Of a stretch of DNA of 64,000 bases, positions 8,827-18,721 are shown in pieces. The stretch spans positions 2,253,330 through 2,317,329 of the forward strand of contig JAJEEG010000006.1 in the NCBI GenBank assembly GCA_022821085.1, written 5' to 3'. A program made the position numbers and the translations under genes. The stretch is from Candidatus Latescibacterota bacterium (lineage in GTDB: Bacteria; JAAXHH01). Each line of letters opens with the position of its first letter. Position 1 is the first letter of the stretch. Below the pieces are notes generated by a model. It did not search any database, was not told the origin of the DNA, and worked only from the letters and a program-made list of their open reading frames with translations.

Positions 8827-10809
8827 TCATTTCGTGGGTTGGGACTCCAGCCGGTTGATCTCGTCGCGCAGCCTGGCCGCCTTCTCGAACTCCAGGTTCG
8901 CGGCGGCCTCGTACATGGCGTGCTTGAGTTCATCCACGACGGTGCTCTGGTCCATCTTCGCGATAGTATTGAGGATCGGCATGTCGTCGTCGACCGCCTT
9001 CACGTCGGCCACGGCCGTGGTCTTGATGATCTCCTCGATGGACTTGTACACGGTCTCGGGTTCGATCCCGTTCAGTTCGTTATACTCCTGCTGCAGCGTT
9101 CGCCGGCGGTTCGTCTCCTCCATAGCCCGGCGCATGGAATCGGTGATGTTGTCGGCGTAGAAGATCACCTCGCCGCGCACGTTCCGCGCCGCCCGTCCCG
9201 CCGTCTGGATCAGCGACCGCTCCGACCGCAGGAACCCCTCCTTGTCCGCGTCCAGGATGGCCACCAGGGAAACCTCGGGCAGGTCGAGCCCCTCGCGGAG
9301 GAGGTTGATGCCCACGAGCACGTCGAACTTGCCGAGGCGCAGGTCGCGCAGGATCTCCACGCGTTCGATGGAATCGATGGTGGAATGAAGATAGCGCACC
9401 CGCACATTCAACTGCCTGAGATAGTCGGTCAGATCCTCGGCCATCCGCTTGGTCAGCGTCGTCACGAGCACCCGCTCCTGACGGTCCGCGCGCTCCCGGA
9501 TCCGGGTCAGGAGATCGTCCATCTGGTTTTCCACGGACTGCACGCTGATCTCCGGGTCCATCAGCCCCGTCGGCCGGATGATCTGTTCGACCACGACGCC
9601 CTGGCACTGGTTCAGTTCGTAGTCGGCCGGCGTGGCCGACACGTAGATCACCTGGTTGACCATCGTCTCGAATTCCTCGAAGGTCAACGGCCGGTTGTCC
9701 AGCGCCGACGGCAGGCGGAAGCCGTGCTCCACCAGCGTGGTCTTCCGCGAACGGTCGCCGTTGTACATCGCCCGGAGCTGGGGCAGGGAGACGTGGGACT
9801 CGTCGATGACCAGCAGGAAATCGTTGGGAAAGAAGTCGAAGAGGCAGAAGGGGCGATCACCGGGCGACCGGCCCGACAGGTGCATGGAGTAGTTCTCGAT
9901 GCCGGCGCAGAACCCGATCTCCCGCATCATCTCCAGGTCGAACCGCGTGCGCTGTTCCAGCCGCTGGGCCTCGAGGAGCTTGTTCTCGTCGTACAGCACC
10001 CGAAGCCGTTCGTCCAGTTCCTCCTCGATGGCCTTCATGGCCTGATCCAGGCGCGGCGCCGTGGTGACGAAGTGGCGTGCCGGGTAGACGGCGATGCGAT
10101 CCCGTTCGGCCAGCACCTCGCCCGTAAGTGGATCGAATTCGGTGATGCGATCGACTTCGTCGCCGAACATCTCGATGCGGATGCCCTTTTCCTGGTCCGC
10201 GGGCAGGATGTCGAGGGTGTCGCCCCGCACGCGGAACGTGCCGCGCGCGAAATCGTAATCGTTCCGGTTGTAGTGCATGTCGATCAGCTTGCGCATGATC
10301 TGGTCCCGCTCGTACGCCTCGCCCCGGTCCACGAGGAGGATGAACTCCTTCCACTCGTCGGTCGATCCCAGGCTGTAGATGGACGACACGGACGCCACGA
10401 TCACCACGTCCCGCCGTTCCAGCAGCGCGCTCGTCGCCCGCAGCCGAAGCTTGTCCAGGTCCTCGTTGACCGACGAATCCTTCTCGATATACGTATCGGT
10501 CACCGGCATGTACGCTTCGGGCTGGTAGTAGTCGTAGTAACTGATGAAGTATTCGACGGCGTTTTTCGGGAAGAACCCCTTGAACTCGCCGTAAAGCTGG
10601 GCGGCCAGGGTCTTGTTGGGCGAAATGACCAGGGCCGGCTTCTGCAGCTCGGCAATGACCTGGGCCATGGTGTAGGTCTTGCCGCTGCCCGTAATGCCGA
10701 GGAGGCACTGGTGCCTGTCCCCCCGGTGCACGCCCTGGACGAGTTCCTCGATCGCCCTGGGCTGGTCACCCCGGGGTTCGTAATCGGAGACGACGGTGAA
10801 GGGAGGCAT
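8827..10809 (-). CDS. uvrB: UvrABC system protein B
   Basis: 660-residue damage-recognition helicase of nucleotide excision repair, working with UvrA and UvrC. Walker A is [13 protein letters not shown], the DNA-gripping beta-hairpin is [12 protein letters not shown], the DEAD-type motif is DESHVSLPQ, and helicase motif VI is QTAGRAARN. The C-terminal UVR domain ([21 protein letters not shown]), which binds UvrC, is intact. The frame is open further upstream, but ATG 10809 ([16 protein letters not shown]) gives the usual UvrB N-terminus and length. No clear LexA box is visible in the 105-base gap to the divergent SDR gene. Confidence 0.96.
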   Translation of the reverse strand: MPPFTVVSDYEPRGDQPRAIEELVQGVHRGDRHQCLLGITGSGKTYTMAQVIAELQKPALVISPNKTLAAQLYGEFKGFFPKNAVEYFISYYDYYQPEAYMPVTDTYIEKDSSVNEDLDKLRLRATSALLERRDVVIVASVSSIYSLGSTDEWKEFILLVDRGEAYERDQIMRKLIDMHYNRNDYDFARGTFRVRGDTLDILPADQEKGIRIEMFGDEVDRITEFDPLTGEVLAERDRIAVYPARHFVTTAPRLDQAMKAIEEELDERLRVLYDENKLLEAQRLEQRTRFDLEMMREIGFCAGIENYSMHLSGRSPGDRPFCLFDFFPNDFLLVIDESHVSLPQLRAMYNGDRSRKTTLVEHGFRLPSALDNRPLTFEEFETMVNQVIYVSATPADYELNQCQGVVVEQIIRPTGLMDPEISVQSVENQMDDLLTRIRERADRQERVLVTTLTKRMAEDLTDYLRQLNVRVRYLHSTIDSIERVEILRDLRLGKFDVLVGINLLREGLDLPEVSLVAILDADKEGFLRSERSLIQTAGRAARNVRGEVIFYADNITDSMRRAMEETNRRRTLQQEYNELNGIEPETVYKSIEEIIKTTAVADVKAVDDDMPILNTIAKMDQSTVVDELKHAMYEAAANLEFEKAARLRDEINRLESQPTK

Positions 10810-10869
10810 TCGATAGTCCGTCGAGAAGACAGCCGTAAATACGACTGGATAAATGGGTGCAAAGACCCA

Positions 10870-10875
10870 TATAAT
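10870..10875 (+). promoter_or_regulatory. Candidate -10 box for the SDR gene
   Basis: TATAAT, 39 bases upstream of the SDR start codon, in a short AT-rich patch of the gap between divergent uvrB and the SDR gene. It directly follows a small hairpin (TGGGT-GCAAAG-ACCCA). The -35 position (about 10847) has no clear match, so this is a weak call. Confidence 0.35.
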
Positions 10876-10914
10876 ATATGCCGAAGAAGCCTCAAATGCA
10901 AAGGGGGAGTGGCA

Positions 10915-11742
10915 ATGTCTCATCCAATTTTCGACCTGAGCGGACGCGTGGCCCTGGTCTCCGGCGCGGCCGCCGGCATGGGCAGGGCGACATCTATCGG
11001 CTATGCCGAGGCAGGCGCGGATCTCATGCTGGCCGATATCAATGAAGAAGGCCTGGAGGATACGGTCCGGGAGATCGAGCGCCGGGGCCGCCGCGCCGAA
11101 CCGGTGGTGTGCGACGTCTCCAACGGCGCGCAGATACGAGCGATGTTCGCGCAACTGGACGAAACCTACGGACGTATCGACGTACTGGCCAACATCGCCG
11201 GGGAAGGCGGTATCAACGAGTTACCGCTGGAGATCACGGAAGCCGGGCTCATACAGACCCTGAACAACCTGGTCGTTGGACGGTACGTCTGCTGCCAGGA
11301 AGCGGCGAAGCGCATGATCGAGGCCGGCCGGGGCAGCATCTTCAACATCGTGTCCATCGCCGGGCTGTCGGCCCTCGGCCGCGGCCACATGGCCTACAGC
11401 ATCGCCATGGGCGGCGTGGCCCAGATGACGCGGGAGATGAGCACGGAGTGGAGCGGCAAGGGCGTGCGCGTCAACGCCATCGTATGCGCCCAGATCATGA
11501 ACGAGGGCCTGCGCAAGCGCATCGACGCCGATTCCAAGCTGGGCGATACCTACCTGCGCGGCATCCCCATCGGCCGGTTGGGTAAATCGGAAGACATCCA
11601 GGGCCTGGCCATCTTCCTCGCCTCTGACGCCTCCAGCTGGGTCACCGGGGCGTTGATGCCGCTCGACGGCGGCAACACGGCCAAGAACGCGGGCGGATCG
11701 CATCCGGGGCAGCCCAATGCGCCGGATGAACAGAAGTATTGA
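10915..11742 (+). CDS. SDR family NAD(P)-dependent oxidoreductase
   Basis: 275-residue classical short-chain dehydrogenase. The cofactor motif is [19 protein letters not shown] (TGxxxGxG class), the NNAG-like motif is LANIAGEGG, and the active site is [21 protein letters not shown], with catalytic Ser, Tyr and a position where Lys is normally expected replaced by Met (YSIAM instead of YxxxK). The LDGGN end of the fold is present. The loss of the YxxxK lysine is notable and could mean altered or no oxidoreductase activity. ATG 10915 has an AAGGGGGA ribosome site; the same frame is open far upstream, antisense to uvrB, which is not coding. Confidence 0.87.
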   Translation: MSHPIFDLSGRVALVSGAAAGMGRATSIGYAEAGADLMLADINEEGLEDTVREIERRGRRAEPVVCDVSNGAQIRAMFAQLDETYGRIDVLANIAGEGGINELPLEITEAGLIQTLNNLVVGRYVCCQEAAKRMIEAGRGSIFNIVSIAGLSALGRGHMAYSIAMGGVAQMTREMSTEWSGKGVRVNAIVCAQIMNEGLRKRIDADSKLGDTYLRGIPIGRLGKSEDIQGLAIFLASDASSWVTGALMPLDGGNTAKNAGGSHPGQPNAPDEQKY

Positions 11743-11790
11743 ACAGTTATCTTTTATTAGCGATCATTTGTGAGGAAGAAGGGAGGGAAA

Positions 11791-12783
11791 ATGGGACCGG
11801 AGAAGGAACCGTTTAAACGATTGGATGTTCGCTCCAGGTGGCCGCGCGAAGACTTGGATTTCACACCGTGGTTGGCGGGAAAACTCGACCTTGTCGGAAA
11901 TCTTATTGGCAAAAACCTAGAACTTGTTGGACAGGAGAAGCAAGTCGGCTCATTTTTTAAACTCGATATCTTGGCCAAAGAGACCGATACTGACACGTTG
12001 GTCGCGATCGAGAACCAGCTGGAGCGGTCAGATACCGATCATCTGGGCCGCCTCATTGCCTATTCAACACTTCTCAATGCTCGTACCGCAATCTGGGTTG
12101 CACCTGAGTTCACGTACGAGCACGCTGAAGTCCTGAATCGTCTCAACGAGTGGTCAATTAAAGATATTGAGTTCTATGGACTAAAACTCGAAGTTATAAT
12201 AAAATCCGCTGGCTCGGAGCCCGAACCCAGTTTACTGAAGGTGGTTTACCCGGGTTGTTGGGATCGGGATATTACCCTACCGGTTGATCCACCAACTCCA
12301 CCCCATATCCAGAAATACACCGACTTCTTCGAGCCTTTAATTACGGAATTTCTCAAGAATGGATTTGCTCACAGACCACCCAGAAAGATGTTTGGCAACT
12401 CTGGACGATACTTTCCTTCCATGGTGAATGACGGAATTTGGTATGCTGGGTCCCTTGAGGGTAAAAACGAGGCGTGGGTAACCGTATATATCCAAACCGA
12501 TAACAACGAGAAGACGAAACAAATCTACTGTCAATTGGAAGCTGCAAAAGATCAGCTCGAATCAGAGGTTCAAGCCCATCCCGAACCCGAATGGCACTGG
12601 CGTCCTCATGAAAGACACACGTTTTCCAGCATAAACATAAGAAAGGACGGCAGCATTGACGACCCAGCGGACAAACTCGAAGATACCAGGGCGTGGATGC
12701 TGGACCTTCTTCCCAAGCTCAAGAAGGTATTTGACCCGAAGATTGCAGAATTGCTTTCGGATCAGCAAAAGTGCAGTAGGTAA
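11791..12783 (+). CDS. DUF4268 domain protein with nuclease-like N-terminus
   Basis: 330 residues. The first half (LAKETDTDTLVAIENQLERS, then HLGRLIAYSTLL) has the D...xE(N/K)Q pattern of PD-(D/E)XK-like nuclease folds; the second half (FFEPLITEFLKNGF, then WYAGSLEGKNEAWVTVYI) matches DUF4268, often found beside restriction or defence genes. Its real function is unknown. The gene is less GC-rich than its neighbours, which suggests transfer. ATG 11791 is chosen over GTG 11770 because GGGAGGG stands 4 bases upstream of it. It stands alone, between the SDR gene and the convergent sugar ABC operon. Confidence 0.75.
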   Translation: MGPEKEPFKRLDVRSRWPREDLDFTPWLAGKLDLVGNLIGKNLELVGQEKQVGSFFKLDILAKETDTDTLVAIENQLERSDTDHLGRLIAYSTLLNARTAIWVAPEFTYEHAEVLNRLNEWSIKDIEFYGLKLEVIIKSAGSEPEPSLLKVVYPGCWDRDITLPVDPPTPPHIQKYTDFFEPLITEFLKNGFAHRPPRKMFGNSGRYFPSMVNDGIWYAGSLEGKNEAWVTVYIQTDNNEKTKQIYCQLEAAKDQLESEVQAHPEPEWHWRPHERHTFSSINIRKDGSIDDPADKLEDTRAWMLDLLPKLKKVFDPKIAELLSDQQKCSR

Positions 12784-12826
12784 TTTGCAGGATGAGTTAG
12801 TTTATACGAGAAAGGACGTGCCGGTC

Positions 12827-13963
12827 TTAAGATTCGGAAATCAGAGACTCACCACTCTCTCCATTAAATAGGTGAATCTTCCCCGGGTCAAAGTAAAGTC
12901 CCACATTGTCACCCCGGTCCAACAGGTTTTCCGGCCGCGTACGAACCTTGACGTTGGTGCCTCCGACATCCACCGTCAGGTACAGATCACTGCCCATGGG
13001 CTCGCGTACCACGACCTTTGCCCGAACTCCGGTTGGATCAAAATTGCCCGCCGCGGCGTCCGGTTCGATTGATGACGTCGCCTCGCCAATCCCGATATCC
13101 TCCGCCCGAACGCCCAGAAACACCTCCCGCCCTTCCGGCGGTTTCATCCGCTCGATCATGGAGACCGGCACTCCACACGCGTAACCCTCGCCGACCACCC
13201 GCCAGGCACCTTCGGCCGACTGCTCCAGTGTGCCTCGCAGCAGATTGATGGGCGGACTCCCTACGAATCCGGCCACGAAGGTGTTGGCCGGGCAGTCGTA
13301 GATGGACTCGGGTGTGCCGATCTGCTGGATCTGCCCGTCCTGCATCACCACGATCCGGTCGGCGAGGATGAGCGATTCGGCCTGGTCGTGCGTGACGTAG
13401 ACGAAGGTCATTTCCAGTTCGCCGTGAAGGCGCTTCAGTTCGGTGCGCATCACGACCCGCAACTGCGCGTCCAGGTTGGATAGCGGTTCGTCGAGGAGGA
13501 ACACGCCCGGATCGCGGACGATGGCGCGGGCCAGGGCGACCCGCTGGCGCTGCCCGCCGCTGAGTGCCCGGGGCTTGCGATCCAGCAGGTGTTCGATCTC
13601 CATGGTCTTTGACGCCGCCAGCACGAGCCTTTTGCGATCCTCCGCGGGCACGCCGCGCATCTTGAGTCCGAAGGCGACGTTGTCGAAGACGCTCATGTGG
13701 GGATAGAGGGCGTAAGTCTGGAAGACCATGGCGATGTCTCGCCGCTCGGGCGGCACGGCCGTGACGTTCCGGTCGTCGAACCACACCTCGCCTGCCGTCG
13801 GCGATTCCAGCCCGGCGATCATGTTGAGCAGGGTGGTCTTGCCGCAACCCGAAGGTCCAAGGAGCGTCAGGAACTCGCGGTCGGCGATGTCGAGCGTCAC
13901 GTTGTCCACGGCCACTACGTCGCCGAAGTGCTTCGTTAGGTTTTTCAAACGGACTCGTGCCAA
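12827..13963 (-). CDS. Carbohydrate ABC transporter ATP-binding protein (UgpC/MalK type)
   Basis: 378-residue ATPase of the MalK/UgpC group. Walker A is GPSGCGKTT, the Q-loop lies in [17 protein letters not shown], the signature is [14 protein letters not shown] and Walker B is [12 protein letters not shown]. After about residue 235 a TOBE/OB-fold region follows with the FLGVRAEDI motif typical of the group. TTG 13963 is the probable start, since TTGGAGGA lies 4 bases upstream; a TTG four codons earlier would overlap that site. It is the last gene of the minus-strand sugar importer operon and should energise the two permeases upstream. Confidence 0.92.
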   Translation of the reverse strand: MARVRLKNLTKHFGDVVAVDNVTLDIADREFLTLLGPSGCGKTTLLNMIAGLESPTAGEVWFDDRNVTAVPPERRDIAMVFQTYALYPHMSVFDNVAFGLKMRGVPAEDRKRLVLAASKTMEIEHLLDRKPRALSGGQRQRVALARAIVRDPGVFLLDEPLSNLDAQLRVVMRTELKRLHGELEMTFVYVTHDQAESLILADRIVVMQDGQIQQIGTPESIYDCPANTFVAGFVGSPPINLLRGTLEQSAEGAWRVVGEGYACGVPVSMIERMKPPEGREVFLGVRAEDIGIGEATSSIEPDAAAGNFDPTGVRAKVVVREPMGSDLYLTVDVGGTNVKVRTRPENLLDRGDNVGLYFDPGKIHLFNGESGESLISES

Positions 13964-14033
13964 TGAATCCTCCAAAATTAGACGATGATCCTCCCGCGGG
14001 ATTACCTGTTCACCACACTACCCCGCCTACCGC

Positions 14034-14879
14034 TCACCCCGTCACCGAACCACCTATACCCTGGATGATGAGCCGCTGGAACAGGAAGGACAGCACCAGG
14101 GGCAGCAGGATGACCAGCACGCCGCCCGCCGCGATTACGGTGAAAGGCACCTGCAGTTCCTGTGCGAAGTCCGACGCCAGCACTGTCACCGGCCGGGAGG
14201 CGATGGTGGTGGTGAAAAGCAGGGCGAAGAGAAATTCACCCCAGGATGCGATGAAGGCGAAAATGCCCACGGCCACCAGTCCCGGCGTCGTCACGGGCAG
14301 AAAGACCCGCACGAGCGCGCCCAGTGGCGTGCAGCCGTCGACCCTTGCGGCCCGTTCCAGGTCCAGCGGCACGGTCTGGAAGTAGCCCTTCAGGATCCAG
14401 ATGGTGAAGGGCAGGGTGAAGGTCGTGTGGGACAGGATCACCGACAGGTGCGTGTCCAGCAGTCCGTAGCTTCGCATGAGCAGGTACATGGGGATCATGA
14501 TGGCCACGCCGGGCACGCTGCGAGAGCCCAGGTAGAAGAGCAGGAGCAACAGGTTGCCCCGGAACGGCAGGCGCGCCAGGGCGTAGGCCGCCAGGGAACC
14601 GCAGGTCAGGTTGAGCAGCATCACTGCCGTGCCGATGATCAGGCTGTTGACGATGGCCCGGGGGAACTGCCGGGCGATGGCGGCGCCCACGTCCGCCGAC
14701 TGGCCTTCCACGTCGAAATAGAGGCTGTAATTCCCGATGGTGGGTTCCTCGGGCCACCAACGCTGCTGCGTCACCTCCCGTTCGGGCATGAAGCTGACGG
14801 CCGCCACCCAGGCAAAGGGCAGGGTCAGGTAGATCACGGCCGCCAGGGCGTAAATGTAGAGCGATGCGCGTCGCCACAT
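14034..14879 (-). CDS. Carbohydrate ABC transporter permease (MalG type)
   Basis: 281-residue inner-membrane permease with six hydrophobic segments. The EAA loop is LERAARVDGCTPLGALVRVF (about residue 180), where E. coli MalG has EAAALDGA. The N-terminal periplasmic loop contains REVTQQRWWPEEPTIGNY, typical for the CUT1 family MalG-like half. It pairs with the MalF-like permease 9 bases upstream and the ATPase downstream. The sugar is unknown. Confidence 0.9.
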   Translation of the reverse strand: MWRRASLYIYALAAVIYLTLPFAWVAAVSFMPEREVTQQRWWPEEPTIGNYSLYFDVEGQSADVGAAIARQFPRAIVNSLIIGTAVMLLNLTCGSLAAYALARLPFRGNLLLLLFYLGSRSVPGVAIMIPMYLLMRSYGLLDTHLSVILSHTTFTLPFTIWILKGYFQTVPLDLERAARVDGCTPLGALVRVFLPVTTPGLVAVGIFAFIASWGEFLFALLFTTTIASRPVTVLASDFAQELQVPFTVIAAGGVLVILLPLVLSFLFQRLIIQGIGGSVTG

Positions 14880-14888
14880 GATGGTCCC

Positions 14889-15818
14889 CTATCCCTGTAC
14901 GAGTCCGCGGCGGTACAGCAGCCGGATGTAGATGATGGCCAGGGTCATGGTAATCAGCGTGATCAGGTAGGAATAGGCGTTGGCACCGCCGAAATCGAGC
15001 CGAGCGAAGGCCTCCTTGTAGGTCTGCCAGGCGATCACGTGAGTCGCGTCGCCGGGGCCGCCGCCGGTGAGCGCGTAGATCAGGTCGAAGGCACGGAAGC
15101 CGTTCATGGTCTCGAAGATAGCCACGACGAGCACGGCGTGGTACAGCCAGGGCAGGGTAATGAACCGGAAGCGGTTCCACGACGTGGCGCCGTCCACCCG
15201 CGCGGCCCGGTACTGTTCCGTCGGAATGGCCTGGATGGCCGCCAGGAAAATGATGCAGGCGAAGGGCACGCTGCGCCACACGTGGGCGCCGATGGCGGCG
15301 TTCAGCGCGACGAAGGGCGAGGCCATGCCTGTATATACAATGTTGATACCGAACAGGTAGTTGACAGCGGCGACCGTATCCTCCAGCATGGCGTTGAAGG
15401 CACCGTAGTCGCCGAGCAGGCCCACCCACATCAGGCCGTTGACCACGCCCGGTATGGCCCAGGGTATGAGCAGCAGGGCGCGCACGACGCCGCGGCCTCG
15501 GAAGGATTCGTGGAGTAACAGAGCGATGGCCATGGCGATCACGATTACCAGGAGGACCGCCATGAAGGTGAAGTACAGCGAGATCCACAGAGCGTTCCAG
15601 AATTCTGAGCTCGCCAGGATGGTCGCGTAGTTCTCCAGGCCGTGAAAGTACACCTGGTCGGGCCGCCGCAGGTTGTACCGGTGCAGGCTCATCCAGAAGG
15701 AGATGCCGATGGGGTAGGCGATGAAGGCGAGGAGCAGGATCACCGCCGGCAGGTTCAGCAGCAGGGGAAGGAGATCCCGCGTCCGCGACATGAAAAGGGA
15801 GGGTCTCAATACGGTCAT
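14889..15818 (-). CDS. Carbohydrate ABC transporter permease (MalF type)
   Basis: 309-residue inner-membrane permease with six hydrophobic segments; EAA-type loop YRAARVDGATSWNRFRFITLP near residue 225. It resembles the MalF/UgpA half of CUT1 importers. No strong ribosome site precedes ATG 15818, nor the alternative ATG 15791, so the start is uncertain. The 84-base gap to the upstream binding-protein gene is filled by tandem copies of the end of that gene. Confidence 0.88.
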   Translation of the reverse strand: MTVLRPSLFMSRTRDLLPLLLNLPAVILLLAFIAYPIGISFWMSLHRYNLRRPDQVYFHGLENYATILASSEFWNALWISLYFTFMAVLLVIVIAMAIALLLHESFRGRGVVRALLLIPWAIPGVVNGLMWVGLLGDYGAFNAMLEDTVAAVNYLFGINIVYTGMASPFVALNAAIGAHVWRSVPFACIIFLAAIQAIPTEQYRAARVDGATSWNRFRFITLPWLYHAVLVVAIFETMNGFRAFDLIYALTGGGPGDATHVIAWQTYKEAFARLDFGGANAYSYLITLITMTLAIIYIRLLYRRGLVQG

Positions 15819-15837
15819 ATATGCGTGTTCCGCTCTG

Positions 15838-15939
15838 TTCCGCGATCAGCTGGCGGCAGCGCAACTCAGCTCCATTCCGCGATCAGTTGACGGCAGCGCA
15901 ACTCAGGTCCATTCCGCGATCAGTTGGCGGCAGCGCCGC
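15838..15939. repeat. 37-bp tandem repeat made from the end of the binding-protein gene
   Basis: Three copies with period 37 start at 15838, 15875 and 15912; each opens TTCCGCGATCAG and continues (T/C)TGNCGGCAGCGC. The third copy codes for the C-terminus RCRQLIAEW of the sugar-binding protein. The other two lie after its stop codon, between it and the permease start, and differ by only a few bases. Confidence 0.9.
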
Positions 15940-17273
15940 GCGATCCGGGCGAGGCCGTCGCGGGGGGACTGCTGCCCCAGTAGGACCTTCTGGATCTCCG
16001 GCTGGTAGTAGATCTTGAAATCGGGGAACCACGGCGCCTTGATGTTCTCCCTTGGCCGGACGTGCCGGGCCTGTTCCCGAATCTTGTCGATCTCGCCCCA
16101 CTGCTCGGTCTGGGCGATCACGTCCGGATCGTCCAGCAGCGACCGGTAGGCGAATCCCAGGCCACGCAGACGGAACCAGCGCCGCGCCGTGTAGTACTCG
16201 CCTTCCGCGTCCTTCGCGCCAAGGAACTTCATCAGGGCCCACGCGTCCTGCATCCGGTCTTCCCGGCACCGGGACGTCAGGCTGTACATGCGCGTCCAGC
16301 CCAGGGTGCCGTTCTGCTCCGGTGAGATCGAGGGAACCGGCGCCATGCGGTACACCTTGGCGTGCAACGCGTCGGATCCTCTTCGCTTCAGTTCCTCGTC
16401 CGTGGCGACCGAATTCCGGCGGTTGTTGGCGTACTCCAGGTCGTATTTGTTGAGGATGCCGTACACCTGGCGGCCGCCGGCGACATGATCCCGCATTTGC
16501 CCCACGGTCAGCGATGAGGGAGAGATGATGCGGTGCCGGTGGATGCCGTCTGTGAGCCATTGGAGCACTGTTTCGGCCCGGCGGCCTTCATCATCGGGAA
16601 ACGTGGGGTTGAGGTCGTCGTCAAACAGCGAAATCTCGCTCGCGTAATTGAGGGTCCACCAGTCGGCGAACCCGAGTACGCTCTGCCGGAAGTTCAGCAT
16701 GATCGGATACTCGATGACGTCCCCGTCCGGCGTGCGGATCCGGGCCTCCCGGACCTTGACGGCCTGCTCGGTCAGTTCGTCCAGCGTGCGGGCCGGCGCG
16801 TCGAATCCCGCCGCCTCGAGCATGGGCGCGTTGTAGATCCAGATGTTGAAGTCGGTGTAGTACGGCAGCCCGTAGCGTTTGCCGCCGTAGGTCATGGACG
16901 AGAGGTTGTAGGAGAAGAGATCCGCCGTCGTCGCCGACGTATCGGGATCGGCGGCCAGGAGGTCGTCGCAGGGACGCAGCCAGCCGGCCTCGACCCATTC
17001 CGCGAAGTCGTCATCGCGGACGTAGCAGCATTCCATGGGCGCTCCGCCCACGTGCAGCGCCACCATCTTGTCGTGGTAGTTGCCCGACACCGCGTTGTAG
17101 TCTACCCGAATACCAGTCTGGCGCTCGAAGTAGTCGAGGTTCTCCCGGACCAGGTCAGGTTCGTACACCCATCCCTTGAAGATGACGCCGGGCGACGGCG
17201 CCGGGCTGCAGCCGGCCGCCAGGCCCAGGCCCGCGGCGGTCGACGACTGCAGGAATGCGCGGCGCGTCATCAT
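15903..17273 (-). CDS. Sugar ABC transporter substrate-binding protein (Tat/lipoprotein signal)
   Basis: About 456 residues, extracytoplasmic solute-binding protein family 1. The N-terminus MMTRRAFLQSSTAAGLGLAA has a twin-arginine motif, and a lipobox-like LAAGC follows, so it is probably exported folded and then lipid-anchored. The body (TLGWTRMYSLTSRCREDRMQ, WIYNAPMLEAAGFDAP) matches CUT1 sugar-binding proteins. ATG 17273 overlaps the stop of the MORN gene as ATGA; ATG 17279 is also possible. It leads the transporter genes and defines the substrate, which is not known. Confidence 0.87.
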   Translation of the reverse strand: MMTRRAFLQSSTAAGLGLAAGCSPAPSPGVIFKGWVYEPDLVRENLDYFERQTGIRVDYNAVSGNYHDKMVALHVGGAPMECCYVRDDDFAEWVEAGWLRPCDDLLAADPDTSATTADLFSYNLSSMTYGGKRYGLPYYTDFNIWIYNAPMLEAAGFDAPARTLDELTEQAVKVREARIRTPDGDVIEYPIMLNFRQSVLGFADWWTLNYASEISLFDDDLNPTFPDDEGRRAETVLQWLTDGIHRHRIISPSSLTVGQMRDHVAGGRQVYGILNKYDLEYANNRRNSVATDEELKRRGSDALHAKVYRMAPVPSISPEQNGTLGWTRMYSLTSRCREDRMQDAWALMKFLGAKDAEGEYYTARRWFRLRGLGFAYRSLLDDPDVIAQTEQWGEIDKIREQARHVRPRENIKAPWFPDFKIYYQPEIQKVLLGQQSPRDGLARIARRCRQLIAEWT

Positions 17274-17716
17274 GCGCATGCCGGACAGCGGTCCGTATCG
17301 GGATCGTGGATGGGATCGCCGCAGGCGGAGCACGGTCCAAGGGGATGCTCGTCGGGTCGGGTGCGGGTGCCGTGCTTGTATTCAATGGTCCGCCAGACCG
17401 TCTCGCCATCCTTCGCCGAGTAGCACATCCAACGGCCTTCCTTCTTGCCGTCGTAGGACTTGCCCACGTGGGGACCGTAGTCGCCTTCCCACTGTTTGGT
17501 CCCGTTCTCGTGCCAGCAGGTGTACCAGCCTTCGTTGAGGCCGTTCTTGAACCTCCCCTCGCTCTTCTTGTTGCCGTTGCTGAAATACTGGATCCAGTTA
17601 CCGTTCTTCACGCCCATCTCGTAATTGCCCTCGCTGCGCTTGTTCCCGTTGGCGAAGTAGGTGATCCAGTAGCCGTGTTTTTTACCGTTTACGGTTTTGC
17701 CTTCGGTAAGGGCCAT
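17270..17716 (-). CDS. MORN-repeat protein with C-terminal zinc-ribbon-like end
   Basis: About 148 residues with four to five MORN-like repeats of the kind GYWITYFANGNKRSEGNYEMG and GNWIQYFSNGNKKSEG between residues 10 and 115. The C-terminus has CSACGDPIHDPDTDRCPACA, two CxxC pairs that could hold one zinc. Such bacterial MORN proteins are thought to act in protein or membrane contacts; the role is unknown. ATG 17716 is chosen because it directly precedes the repeats; the frame is open to 17890. Its stop overlaps the start of the sugar-binding-protein gene by 4 bases, so it appears to be the first gene of that operon. Confidence 0.75.
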   Translation of the reverse strand: MALTEGKTVNGKKHGYWITYFANGNKRSEGNYEMGVKNGNWIQYFSNGNKKSEGRFKNGLNEGWYTCWHENGTKQWEGDYGPHVGKSYDGKKEGRWMCYSAKDGETVWRTIEYKHGTRTRPDEHPLGPCSACGDPIHDPDTDRCPACA

Positions 17717-17888
17717 GGTCGATGCATCCTGTAGCTGGATAACTGCGTACAGCCGTTTTCGGATTAATCTTGCGGTGCGAGATGCACTCATGTTATTAAG
17801 GATACAACGTTTATTCAAGACCTTCTTGCGACTTCGCGCCTGCGACATCGCACGACCGCATGAACCGCCACACGACAGGGATGCCGCC

Positions 17889-18677
17889 ATGCTGACGGAA
17901 GACCAGATACATCACTTCCGGGTGTTTGGATTCATCGTGCTCCGGCAGGCTTTCGATGCAGGGGAGATCGACGCGCTCGGTCGACACGCGGACGAAATCT
18001 GGACGGCCGAACTGGGGCACACGCCCGACGCCGGGGAGCAGGTCTCCGTTGCACCTTTTCTCGAACTGCGCCCCGACACCCTTGCGCTGATCGAGGACGA
18101 CCGGATCTACACGCCCATGGTGCAGTTGCTGGGACAGGACATGATCTGGTCCGGATCGGAAGGGGTGCAGGGCACCATGACCCGGCGGCCCTACCATCAC
18201 TGGCACGCGGATCGTCCCGGTCCGCAGGAACTCGGCTACCTGCGTATCAAGATCATGATGTACCTGGATCCGATGCGGAAGGACGGGGGCGCCCTGCGCG
18301 TCATCCCCGGGTCACACCGGTCGCCGTTCCACGAGGAGCTCGCGCCGTTCCAGCAGCGGCACGGACTCGATGACCCGGCGTTCTTTGGCTCTCCCGGCAG
18401 CGAGGTACCCTGTCACGCCGTGGAGACGGACCCGGGAGATGCGTTGGTCTTCAACCAGAGTCTATATCACGCCGTATACGGCAAGGCCGGCCGGCGGCGT
18501 TACATCGCGCTGAAATACGCGGCCCGGCCCACCTCGGACGCCCACCTGGCGTCGATCAAGCGCCATAGTCCCTATACGTTGACGCCCCACGAGCGGATCG
18601 TTCAGTCTGAAAGTCCGCGCCTGCGGGCGATGACGGCTGGCGTCGACGAACTACGGGCGTGGGCGGAGGCGATCTGA
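17889..18677 (+). CDS. Phytanoyl-CoA dioxygenase family protein (1)
   Basis: 262-residue Fe(II)/2-oxoglutarate dioxygenase. The iron-binding HxD is in HHWHADRPGPQELGYL, the distal histidine in NQSLYHAVYG, and the 2-oxoglutarate arginine is probably in GKAGRRRYIALKY. The opening MLTEDQIHHFRVFGFIVLRQ is the standard PhyH N-terminus, which fixes ATG 17889 although the frame is open back to 17697. Substrates of bacterial PhyH enzymes are mostly unknown small molecules. It is divergent from the MORN/sugar importer operon. Confidence 0.9.
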   Translation: MLTEDQIHHFRVFGFIVLRQAFDAGEIDALGRHADEIWTAELGHTPDAGEQVSVAPFLELRPDTLALIEDDRIYTPMVQLLGQDMIWSGSEGVQGTMTRRPYHHWHADRPGPQELGYLRIKIMMYLDPMRKDGGALRVIPGSHRSPFHEELAPFQQRHGLDDPAFFGSPGSEVPCHAVETDPGDALVFNQSLYHAVYGKAGRRRYIALKYAARPTSDAHLASIKRHSPYTLTPHERIVQSESPRLRAMTAGVDELRAWAEAI

Positions 18678-18721
18678 CAGGCAACGCGTAGGCTCTTATG
18701 AAATCCGCCGGCCCGACAAAC

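Noticed and set aside
8839-10914. Long plus-strand open frame that continues into the SDR gene
   Set aside because: It is the antisense of uvrB, has His/Arg/Val-rich non-protein-like composition, and the SDR has its own ATG and ribosome site at 10915.
15838-15939. CRISPR-like array from the 37-bp repeats
   Set aside because: There are no spacers: the copies are head to tail. No cas genes are present.
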